A stretch of 64,000 nt of DNA, from the NCBI RefSeq assembly GCF_963576675.1, contig NC_088913.1, forward strand, positions 17,311,001-17,375,000, in the 5' to 3' direction. This stretch comes from Euphorbia lathyris (Eukaryota > Streptophyta > Magnoliopsida > Malpighiales > Euphorbiaceae). Numbering within the stretch: the stretch's first letter is position 1; the number at the start of each line of letters is the position of its first letter. The translations under genes were made by a program, and so were the position numbers. The notes under the pieces are model-generated. The model saw nothing but the letters and a program-made list of their open reading frames with translations, ran no database searches and was not told the DNA's origin. Positions 9,807 through 19,461 of the stretch are shown in pieces.

Positions 9807-11145
9807 CTTTGCTTCTCTGCTTTTGTTTTATCTATAAAAAAACAAACAAATCAGCCATATCTAAAGCCAGTACCAAATACTTTCTTTGAAAATTCAAATC
9901 AAGCAAATGAATCCTAAAACACAAGCATATCAACAACTTTTTTAATTAATAACTATAGTTACAGAATGAATTAACTTTTGATTATGGTTAACTCAACTAT
10001 ATCTATCAATAATCTTGACATTCCACCTCAAAACGCCACTTAATCTCATATATATTTCACATTAAACACTAAAGTCGCAACCTATCAAACAGCGAAACAA
10101 AACTCATATAAGAACCTTAAAAATGCCAAGTTCAACTGCAATTCCATGGAAAATTAAAGCAAATCAGTTTAGCAACCCCAATAATCATCAGTTCTAATAG
10201 ATAATTGTGGTATAATAAAGAATGCAATATTATAAAATCCAACAGGAGGCTTCTAGTAACATGTAAAGGTTAACAAGTGTTCCAAATTTGGAAAAAGCCT
10301 TAGTTAATTCTCAATGAAGCTCTCAACATAAGCATTAAATTACTATGAACCAACAGTAATATAAAAGGAACATAACTCAGGAATCTATAATCTGAAACAA
10401 AATCCCAATGTTGCAAATCAAATCCTATCACATACCGTACAGGGCGGTGGTGATGTTGACCTGGTTTTAACCAAGGTAGTTTCCTACTGTTAAAAGATGA
10501 AGATTGACATGACCAATATCATTTTTGGCGAAGCATGCTTCACCGACAGAAGGTGATGATACAACTACCACAAGCCACAGCCTAATCGGAGAGAAATGAT
10601 TCGATCTAATTTATGTGGCTCACTGTGAAAGGTCTGATGCAGTCGTTCAGGATTAAGAAGAAATTGAAGATGACCTAGAACTAGAAGAGGTATCGAGGAT
10701 GGTCGGCTGTTTCTATTGACTTGCTGGAGGTTTTGGTTGTGCGGAGAGTTTTCAATCTTTTTATTTCTAATTAGGTTTTGCGAAAAAAAATTGGGGGGAA
10801 TGGATTAGGAAACTCAATTTTTTGGGGGGAATATATTGCGCCCGTATTTGGTACCCAAATTTTCATTAAAAAAATATATTTGATATTAAAATGAATTTCC
10901 ATTTAATTTTGATATTTATGATATTATTTATCCTCATTGATGATTATTGATGATGTGTTTAAATGAGAATATTTCATATTCTCACTAAGTTTTCTCATTT
11001 AATGAGGATATTTTTAAAAGAAAATCTCAAAAGTAAAATACTTATTTAATAATATTATTTCCTTTCACTATAGGTATCTTTCCATGAGAATTTCTGTAAT
11101 ATCATTATTTTATTCTCATTATAGCTTGTTTTTTTTGTAGTGTAT

Positions 11146-13650
11146 TATCAGCCAAAATCAAGGGAGCTTTGTTCCTGGAAGACAATTGATGGATAACGTT
11201 GTTATTGCCCAGGAGGTTGTCCATTCTATGAAGATTAAGAAAGGCAAGAAAGGGATCGTGGCTCTCAAGCTGGATCTGGAGAAAGCCTATGATAGGTTGA
11301 ACTGGAGCTTTCTTCTGGATAGTTTAGCCAAAGCTGGTATCCCGGAGAACTGGAGGAATTTGATTGGAAAGTGTATCTCCTCTCCTGTTTTCCAGGTTAT
11401 GATCAATGGGGATATGTCGGATGAGTTCTCTCCATCCAGGGGTATTCGTCAAGGGGATCCTATGAGCCCCTTCCTTTTTGTTATTGCCATGGAAAGATTG
11501 TCTCACCTGATCCAAGAGGTGGTGAGCAAAGGGACTCTCCACCCTGTTTCCATCAACAGACATTGCCCCCTGTTACCCATTTACTCTTTGCTGATGATGT
11601 CATGCTTTTTGTGGAGGGTAATGAGGAACAAATTAAGGCTATGATGGATATCCTCGACTGCTTTTGTGAGGCTTCTGGCCAGAAGATTAACATCCATAAA
11701 TCACGTATGCTTTGTTCCAAGAATATGGATAATAGCTTGTGGAGAAGACTGGGTGAGATGTCTGGCATTCCCTTGACTCAATCGTTTGGGAAATAACTTG
11801 GGGTCCCTCTTCATAGTGACAGGGTGTCCAAAGCCTCTTTTAAAGACATTTTGGACAAATCTAACGGTTTGTGTGCTAGCTGGAAAGCTAATTCTCTTTC
11901 CCTTGCAGGTCGCCTTACTTTAATCCAGTCTATCAACTACGCTGCTCCAAATCACATCATGCAAGCCTGTAAGCTCCCTGAGCCGGTCCTCAATGACCTT
12001 GATAAAATTAATCGGCGTTTTCTGTGGGGAGAGTCTGGGGATGGGAGGAAGATTCACCTGGTCCCTTGGAAGGAAGCCTGCCAGCCTAAGATCAGGGGGG
12101 GTCTTGGTATAAGGCAAGCTAAGGACAATAATAAAGTCCTATTAATGAAGCTTCTTTGGAGAATGTGGCAATCCCCCTCCTCCCTTTGGGTTCGTCTTCT
12201 GTGCGGCAAGTATAGGAAAGATAGAATCTTTGGTGGCCCGAAGGAGAGGGTTGTCAGCTGTTCCTTCCTCTGGAAAGGGCTTAGTGCTGTTTTTGCTGAG
12301 TTCTGTACGGGGATTGGCTTGGAGGTGGGTGATGGGAGATCCATTAGTTTCTGGTATGACACCTGGATTGGTGACAAACCGTTGATTGAGGTGTGCATCG
12401 CCCCTCCGCCGAATGATCTCCTCTCCTGGAGAATTGCTGATGTGGTGGACTCGGAGGGAGACTGGATCTGGTCTAAGTTCGACTCCTTTCTTAGCCTGGA
12501 GACCCTCCTTAATATTAGAGGTGTGAAGATTAGTAATCAGGAGGAGGATAAGGACAGACACTGCTGGGCCTTGACTAATAATGGTTCTTATTCTTGCAAA
12601 TCGGCCTATGAAGCTTTTACCCCTAATAGGGCTGATCCTCCCTTGGAAGTTTGGAAGTCCATTTGGGCCCTCAAAGTCCCCTACCGCATTAGGAGTTTCC
12701 TATGGCTGGGAGTCAAAGACAGGCTCCTCACGAATGCAGATAGACACAGAAGGCACTTGGCTGTATCTGGTGCCTGTAGCAGATACAGCGGCCATGTGGA
12801 AACCTTGTGCCATGCTTTGAGGGATTGCCCGAATAGTAGAAAGGTTTGGGAAGGGGTCCTTCCTCACCACATCCTTCCTTCCTTTATGGGGTTCTCTGAT
12901 ATTGACTGGTTCTCTGAAGGCGTTAATGGGAATTTGTTGGCCAGTATGGAGCACGGGGCTATTCTCTTCGCTATTATTTGTCACCAAATATGGAAATGGA
13001 GGAATGAAGAGTTATTTGCTGAGAAGACTGTCTTTATTCCTGACCTCCGGTTTTACTTCTTGAAAAAACTCTCTGTTATTACAAAGAGTTTTGAAGGAGA
13101 GCCCCTGGTTCACCCCTCCCCGGTTAAAGAGGTCCAGTTAGTTGGTTGGAGGAAGCCCAGGGAAGGGGTTGTCAAGTTGAATACGGATGGCTCCTGCCTT
13201 AGTAATGGCAGAATTGCTGCTGGTGGAGTTCTTCGGGATGCTGGTGGCGCCTGGCTGGCTAGGTTTACCCATAACTTAGGTACGGGCTCCTCCTTTACTG
13301 CGAAGCTCTGGGGGATCTTGTCTGGCATTAAACTCGCCATTCGCATGGGTGTTAAAAGACTTTCGGTGGAGTCTGACAATTTGGAGGCTATCAACAGGAT
13401 TTCGGATAGACAGGCTGTTTGTCTTAAGAGTCAGAATCTCATTAAAGACATCTTGAGGCTTCGTCCTGCCTTCTATTCTCTTACCTTCCCCCATATTTAT
13501 AGGGAGCAAAACCGCGTGGCGGATCGCTTGGCAGCTGCTGGGCATGGGGGGATGTTAGGTGTTTCTACCCTTTCCGTTCCTCCTTTTCTGTTACCTTCTC
13601 TTCTTGAGGATAGGATTGGGGTCAGTCTTCCTAGACTGATCCCGGGTTAG
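11146..13650 (+). pseudogene. LINE ORF2, 3' part: reverse transcriptase core, zf-RVT-like region, RNase H
   Basis: Coding resumes right after the TAT duplication with QGSFVPGRQLMDN, then the catalytic LDLEKAYDRLNW, GIRQGDPMSPFLF and, after a frameshift at about 11560, the active-site FADDVMLF. A Tyr codon in the GKYLGVPL motif has become TAA at 11794-11796; the frame then runs open to 13650. It continues through a Cys/His zf-RVT-like region (SYSCKSAYEAF, ALKVPYRIRSFLWLGVKDRL) and an RNase H domain beginning LNTDGSCLSNGR and ending REQNRVADRLAAAG. The RNase H catalytic Glu, usually in AELWA, is Lys here (TAKLWG). The 3' UTR and poly(A) follow. Confidence 0.92.
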
Positions 13651-13703
13651 GTTTTTGTTTGTTTGTTTTTTTTCTTCCCTTCTTACCAAAAAAAAAAAAA
13701 AAA

Positions 13704-14311
13704 AATTGGATGTTTTATGCAATTAAAACTCTAATTAATTATCCCTAACATTAATTAATTATTAATTTGATTAATAATAATTATCTAAATATAGTTAGTT
13801 ATTATTTAGATAATATTAAAGTGTTTATTTAATTATCTAATTAGGAATCCTATTCAGAATAAGATTACAATTAATTAAATTCCTAACACAACTGGGATTA
13901 GGGTTTTGGAAGTCTATAAATAGACCCCTAACCTCAGAATTTCGGCCAACACACTACACAGGAGGAGAAGGAATTGTTCCGCCGTCGTCTCGGCTAATTT
14001 ACTTTATTTCTTACTCCCTCTTTGATCTCGTATCGATTTCTGTTAGAGGCAATCATTGCGATTGCTATTCATTAAAGGTTGATTACTGATTAGTTTTTGT
14101 TTTGTGTTGAATCAAACGTTCGTGGTTCACGAGTTGATAATAACAAGTTGTGGGCACTTCGTTTGCAACGGTAGATAGTTCTTCAATAAAGGTATTACTT
14201 TCTATCCCTCTTTATATGAAATAACAATTAACAGATCTTGGAAAAGGGAAATAGATAAAATAGATAAAATTTTATTATTCCGCTATGCCTAGGCTTGTCT
14301 ATTTTCCTACA
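13704..14311 (+). mobile_element. Long LTR, 3' portion, with TATA box
   Basis: This continues the LTR begun at 1-1173 after the second copy of the LINE target duplication. A TATA box (TCTATAAATAG, about 13913-13923) lies upstream of a transcribed-type region resembling the other family member at 52140. The 3' terminus CTACA at 14311 was placed by alignment with the solo LTR at 51774-53583, whose ends are fixed by a target duplication. The next five bases are AATAG; the matching 5' copy would be left of the window. No tRNA primer site follows, so this is a solo LTR or a 3' LTR. Confidence 0.85.
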
Positions 14312-14516
14312 AATAGGACTAAGTGGCAGAAACAGTAAATATGATGTAACTGGCTGGTTGTCATATTTGTCTATTTGGGGAGGAAGTAATGTTGGACTCC
14401 TTCATAAGAAAGTGAAGCTAAGGTATCTGATTGACAGGATTCGCTCATGTAAGCTTCGCCAGTCATGCATCTGCCCCCCTAGCTTCTAAGATTCGCCCGT
14501 GTAATGTTGGATTCCT
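14312..14516. other. Junction sequence with a direct repeat
   Basis: No gene was found here. A repeat TAATGTTGGAcTCCTTCATA starts at 14387 and TAATGTTGGAtTCCTTCATA at 14502, about 115 bases apart, the second overlapping the point where the Copia gag frame ends. It may mark the edge of a deletion that removed the rest of that Copia element. Confidence 0.5.
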
Positions 14517-15768
14517 TCATAGTGCCCTTATCTTTTTATTGCACTTTTTAACAAGAGCATAAACATCACATAGGACATTTATCATTTCTTTTCGGAAGTC
14601 ATGAAGAGATATTACCTCAAGGTTTTGATCTTCATTATCAGCGTTTGATACTTTTGCTTCATCGGCACTTTGTTCCTCTGTCTCCGCAGCCATGGAACAT
14701 ACATTGGCTATTTCAGCAGCATCACCTTTAGAGGAGGAAGACTCATCACTGTCACTCCAAGTGGCTACCATTGCCTTCTTCCCATACTTCTTGTCCTTCT
14801 TCAGTGTTGGACAATTTGACTTGATATGTCCAGGTTGGTGGCATTCGAAACAGGTGATATGTTTGGAGGACTTCTTTGAAAATTTGCTTTCACCATATTC
14901 TCTTCTTGCTCATTCAGACCTTTTGTGGCTTCTTATACTGATCATTTTTTCGGAACATCCGCTTCATTTTACGGGTGAACATTGCCACCTCTTCATCATC
15001 GGTAGTTCTTTCTTCTAAGGAATCAGCTTTCAGCACTATTGATTTTTGTTTCTTATCTTCTGACTTTTCCTTAGCTTCGAAATTCTTCATGGAAAATTCA
15101 TGAGTCAGAAGGGATCTGATTAGCTCACCATACTTATATTTCGTTAAGTCCTGAGCTTCTTCGATAGTTGTCTTCTTAGCTTGCCAACCTTTCGGAAGGC
15201 TTCTGAGAATCTTCTTTACTTGCTCCTCTTCCGAGAAGACTTTTCTTAGTCTCTTGAGATCATATATTATGTTGGTGAATCTGGCATTCATCTCAGAAGT
15301 ACCTTCACCCTCTTGCATTTCAAAAAGTTCATAGAGCCGCATATTCTGGTTCATCTTTGATTCTTTAACCTTGTTAGTTCCCTCATAGGTGACTTCCAGC
15401 TTGTTCCATATCTCCTGTGCTGATTCGCAACCTAATATCTTATTGTACTCTACAGCATCTAGAGCACAGTGAAGCATATTGATAGCCGAGGCATTATTTT
15501 GAAGCTTATTTAAGTCATCCTCTAACCATTTTTCTTCAGTCTTGAGAGTTTTAATTCCTTCAACTGTTTCATATTATACATAGGGGCCTTTTACTATTGC
15601 TAGCCAGCAGGCACTCATGTTTTGTACTTGGATTAAGTTCTTCATTCTATTTTTCCAGAATGTATAGTTTGATCCAAAAAAAAAATAGGAGTTTGGTGAT
15701 TGACAATCCTTTTGGGAGGATTTGAGTTGTCTCATTTCCCAGAAGGAAACATTGCTATTAGGTGTCAT
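14517..15768 (-). pseudogene. Copia gag polyprotein fragment
   Basis: Read on the minus strand from ATG at 15768. The N-terminal SYFFFGSNYTFWKNRMKNLI is the start typical of Copia gag. An in-frame TAA follows GPYV (about 15572), then the UBN2-type gag domain (EIWNKLEVTYEGTNKVKESK, LRSLPKGWQAKKTTI) continues to about 14914. A frameshift separates it from a CCHC knuckle (CFECHQPGHIKSNC) and an acidic tail ending at 14517. Gag packages element RNA. Protease, integrase and reverse transcriptase are absent, so this is the 5' remnant of an element whose body was lost or lies elsewhere. Confidence 0.88.
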
Positions 15769-15815
15769 TTAGGGATCTGGCTCAAGATAGTTTTATCTTA
15801 ATAAACAGAGCTTAG

Positions 15816-15827
15816 GCTCTGATACCA
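15816..15827 (-). other. Primer-binding site (initiator tRNA-Met)
   Basis: The minus strand reads TGGTATCAGAGC, complementary to the 3' end of plant initiator tRNA-Met, two bases (AG) after the end of the LTR. This position and sequence are standard for Copia elements and fix the polarity of the LTR and gag. Confidence 0.9.
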
Positions 15828-15829
15828 CT

Positions 15830-17153
15830 TGCTGGTCCCTTATAAGTTAGAGTTTAGTTCCAAAGGGGGGTGAATGGAACTATTGGGTAAATTTAACCCT
15901 TAATTAATTTCTCACAAATTAATTCAATAGCACAAGACAAAGGTAGGTTCTGAATCAGAAGCAATCTTTGTTTACTGCGTTAAATAGATAAACAAGGCTT
16001 GTTTCTACTTCTGAACTTTTTTAAACAGAAGGATACTCAAATGGAAGAGCTTTTGTTGACTTAATATTATGTGATCTATTACATACAACAGTAGGAAGCG
16101 CTACTTAGATATTTTAACACAAGCAAGCCATATATCAAAAGTAAAGTAAATGGTTAGAGAAATAGTTACTCGGTGATTTATACTGGTTCGGTCTCCTGTC
16201 TACATCCAGTCCCCAGAATACCTTCTTCTGGTTGTAATCTACTGGAGAACTCATTCAACAGGTAGAGTACAAACCTTTACAATAGATACATATGTTCTGT
16301 AAAGTACTGTCCTTTACACTCCACACTCAGCTATCTATCTACCTTTCAACCTATTAACTTATAACCGAAGTGAATAGAAGAGCTTCTGATCTTTTTATCT
16401 ATTGATAAAGTTGTTCCAACTTAGAACACAATGTAAATCTATTAGCTATTACACGAATGAAAAACTATGAATGTGTATGAGTTTTTTGCTTTTGCTTTTG
16501 GAACTTCAAAGATGATTTTCTCTTAATTTCAGCATTGATGATTTTGTGCACATGAAGCAATTGATAGGGCTTTTATAGTGACACTTGAGGAGGGATCTTT
16601 TCGAAATTCAAAAAGACCGTTGGAGGGAAACACTCCTTCTGTCGCTTTCATACTCAGTATTCAGTACAAAAAAGCCTACCGTTGAACTCTCTTTTCCTTC
16701 TATCTTCAGGAGACAGCGTGCCTTTGAGTTCTGCCAGAAACAGTCTGACGGTTTGCACAAATGAGGTAAAGATTCCAAATTGTCTAAGGGGACAAGCAGT
16801 CTGTTGCTTGTACTTCTTTCCCGATATAGAGGTGCAATGTCAGTGTCCAGGGTCAACGTTGATTTTCCCTGGTTTGCTTTGATCTTTGTCTTCCGGATGA
16901 ATTAGCCTTCTGGAGTTGGACTCAGCTTCTGGATTCTTCCAGTTATTGGACCAGAATTGATTCTTGGGCTTTTAATCTCATTCAAGGCCTTTACTTAATT
17001 TCCTTTCTTTCTTTTAATTCATCAAACACACTTAACAAACAATTAGTCCAATTAAATCAATAATTAATGTCTATATTTAAACTAATTATGGAATATTAAT
17101 TTTCTTATAATATTTTTGTCATAATCAAAATTCAATGTGGAAATTGTGTTTCA
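15830..17153 (-). mobile_element. Copia 5' LTR
   Basis: On the minus strand this 1324-bp LTR begins TGAAACACAATTTCC (17153) and ends GGGACCAGCA (15830), with the canonical TG..CA termini. Its inner end is fixed by the adjoining primer site; the outer end is inferred. A TATA box (CACTATAAAAGCCC on the minus strand, about 16567-16580) would drive transcription toward gag. No second LTR of this element is in the window, so no terminal comparison or target duplication could be checked. Confidence 0.75.
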
Positions 17154-17702
17154 ATAGAGCCATCGATGTATCAGTCCATGCTCACTGCATCAATTTGATG
17201 TGGTTGAATCCTCATAGTCCACATGTCAACCTGCAACTGTACAAAAAGGGTCAAAGTGGGGTTGCTGTACGATAAACCCGCTACGATGACTAAGTGAGTT
17301 TATGGAAAGGACTGAGGATGATTACACTCAGTAAACAAAGTTGTAAATGTAAGCTTAATGGAAATGAATGAATCTGTTTACCTCGAGCTAAGCTTACTTT
17401 ATTTATATTGATGTTGAGTTGTGGATGACGGTTTACAGATTGTGGAGCGGGGTGGGCCACATGTCTCCTAGTAGATAGCGAAGCCTCGCATCCCGTAAGC
17501 CCACATGGCCATGATTCTCGGGATCAGGTGTGATTATGGCAACAACTAGATCCTTGGAGGCTTCTCAAGTCAAACTTCTGATATGCGATCTTTTTGCTAT
17601 ATTTAGCTGAGGAGATGTTACATCTTCTATCTCTTAAAAGTAGGTTCGGGCTTTTGTGACGTCATATTGTAGAGTTATATTAGTGTGATATCAATATATT
17701 TT
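17154..17702. other. Non-coding spacer, possible old LTR remnant
   Basis: No open frame or gene could be supported. The words GATGATTACACTCAGTAAAC and CCCGCTACGATGACTAAG and a moderate GC content look like decayed LTR sequence, but no termini were found. The last nine bases (17694-17702) are the left target duplication of the following Mutator-like element. Confidence 0.4.
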
Positions 17703-19082
17703 GGGAAAATTACAAAACTAGGTCAAATGGAAGACCCATTTACATATTAAACCCATTTACTCAACCTATTACATATCTAGACTAATTTTGTGTGATTTTC
17801 CCATAATACCCCTAACCTTCCCACTTCCTCCCTTACGCGAACGTTCTCTCCCCTCTTCTCCTTGGTTGCGCAAAACGGCGGCAGCTCCTCCATTAATGAT
17901 TCCAAGACTTTTGATCTTCCTATCTTCCTTTAAATTCCACGAAATCTGGTTCATTTCTCCAAATCACAATGAATTTCTCTTCTTCCTCTCTTCATCTCTT
18001 GATTCTGCAACTTCCTAATCCTAGAAAACGAAGTCATGGTTCTTCATCTTCCATTTCATGCTCGTTCGAAAAAATGGTGAATCTACGTTATTTTCATCGT
18101 TTTTCCCAGTTTATCATATTGGGTTCATAAAAAAATGTAAGTATATGTTATTTTTTCTGCGTTTTTCCCCATAAATCCACTTAGCATATGCGGTTATCGC
18201 GAGGTCTTCGGGGAGAAATTTATCGATTTCACTTCGCGAAACGCTGATTACGCGAAGTTTGCGAGGTAATTCGATAAATTTCTCTCGCAGACTCCGCGAA
18301 TTCAGCGTTTTGCGAAGCCAGAGCGTCACATTTCTCCTCGCAGACTCCGCGAAATCATTGCTTCGCGAAGTCAGAGCGTCACATTCCTTGCACATTTATG
18401 TTCGCATACTTAGCGAATCGTCGTTTCGCGAAGCCAAATCTTCCTTTTTCTGACTAACACGATTAAATTTTTCTGAAGGTGGTTGAATACGTAATATTCA
18501 TTCCTGGAAGCCGGTGTGTTAGGGTGCCATGAGAGACATCCATTCGAAAACGCTTGGACTTCCAACCGTCAGTTGTGAATAAAAGTCTACACCGTGGGAC
18601 ACGTCCATCCCTCTGTGGTTAATAATAACCTATGTATAATGAAGTGATTTGTTAGGAGTTTATTGTGGCAATCTTAGTGAATAGTAGCCTACGTATTATG
18701 AGATGATTTGTTAAGAGTTTATTGGGGCAATCTTATTGTAAATTTTGATAATGTTATGATTTTAATGTTAGAATCCTTTGTTGTTTGCAATTTTTTGTTA
18801 TATACCACTTCGCGAATTAGCTACAAAACATATACAGGCTTCGCATATGCGAATTAAATTCATCAAATAAATCAAACTCTAGCTTCGCAGGCTTTGCATA
18901 TGCGAACTAAATTCATCATAATATGGAATTTGCGAAGTCAGACGGGAGGGGACGATACGCGCGTAAATATTGAGGGTATTATGGGAAAGTCACACAAAAT
19001 CAATCTAGATATGTAATAGGTTGAGTAAATGGGTTTAATATGTAAATGGGTCTTCCATTTGACCTAGTTTTATAATTTTCCC
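17703..19082. mobile_element. Mutator-like foldback element (non-autonomous), 1380 bp
   Basis: Terminal inverted repeats of about 110 bases (from GGGAAAATTACAAAACTAGG; the right copy ends in TTTTCCC) flank the element, with an exact 9-bp target duplication ATATATTTT at 17694-17702 and 19083-19091, typical of Mutator-like elements. No transposase is encoded. The interior is unusual: a CpG-rich region at about 18180-18440 with many TTCGCGAAG-type palindromes and a tandem AGCGTCACATT unit, and near 18840-18920 repeated TTCGCATATGCGAA words. Confidence 0.93.
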
Positions 19083-19091
19083 ATATATTTT

Positions 19092-19461
19092 TTACAAAAT
19101 TTAGGAATTAAGTTGATTTTAACAAAATTTAAATTTTTTATAAAATAATTCTGAAAATAGGGACTAACTAGTAACTAAAGAATTAATAAATTATTTATCC
19201 ATTAGTTAGTGGTTTTACTAAAATTACTTTTCTTTTGTCTAAAAATAAAGATTGTGTCCAAGCAATTTTTTTTTCACTTGGAAAACAAAATAATTTTAGT
19301 TGTTTTTTTATTTATTTTGTTTTGAAGCAAATAATTTTAGTTGTTTAATTCGAAATTAAAAAAAAATTCCTGGTTCTGTTATTATTATTATTTTAACGAC
19401 ATCTTCTTCAGAGAAACTAACTGGTGTTCTTTTCTGACTCTCGTCGCCGCTGTGCCCTAAA
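19092..19461. other. 5' flank of the RlmN-like gene
   Basis: AT-rich sequence with T and A homopolymers. The last 60-70 bases (TTCTTCAGAGAAACTAACTG onward) have the composition of a plant 5' UTR. No clear TATA box was identified. An in-frame TGA at 19435 precedes the chosen start codon. Confidence 0.5.

Larger units (their letters stand above)
5195..11142. mobile_element. Non-autonomous CACTA (EnSpm) transposon carrying host gene fragments
   Basis: The element starts CACTACAAAAAAA (5195) and ends with the inverse TTTTTTTTGTAGTG (11142), 5948 bp, flanked by the 3-bp duplication TAT (5192-5194 and 11143-11145) expected for this superfamily. Subterminal regions of about 350 bases at both ends hold many copies of AATGAGAA/TTCTCATT in both orientations, like the subterminal transposase-binding arrays of plant CACTA elements. 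No TNPA- or TNPD-like protein is recognisable. Instead the interior holds pieces resembling RPT4, ARF and an HD-Zip factor plus unassigned exon-like stretches. Removing the element and one TAT restores the LINE reading frame exactly, so it sits in reverse-transcriptase coding sequence. Confidence 0.93.
1174..13703 (+). mobile_element. Full-length LINE (plant L1 type), split by a CACTA element
   Basis: A non-LTR retrotransposon bounded by an exact 15-bp target duplication (AATTGGATGTTTTAT at 1159-1173 and 13704-13718) and ending in a poly(A) run at about 13688-13703. In order it has a CT-rich 5' leader, ORF1 with a CCHC knuckle, ORF2 with an endonuclease and reverse transcriptase, a zinc-binding zf-RVT-like region and a C-terminal RNase H. 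Without the inserted CACTA (5195-11142 plus one TAT) it is about 6.6 kb, a normal full length. ORF2 carries two frameshifts (about 4835 and 11560) and a stop at 11794-11796, so this copy cannot be autonomous. Exact terminal duplications suggest a fairly recent insertion. Confidence 0.95.

Noticed and set aside
5195..11142. An autonomous CACTA transposase.
   Set aside because: No TNPD- or TNPA-like frame was recognised; open stretches are short and match other genes or nothing.
17154..17702. An additional LTR or gene between the Copia LTR and the Mutator-like element.
   Set aside because: Composition hints at an old LTR, but no termini, primer site or duplication were found, so it is listed only as spacer.
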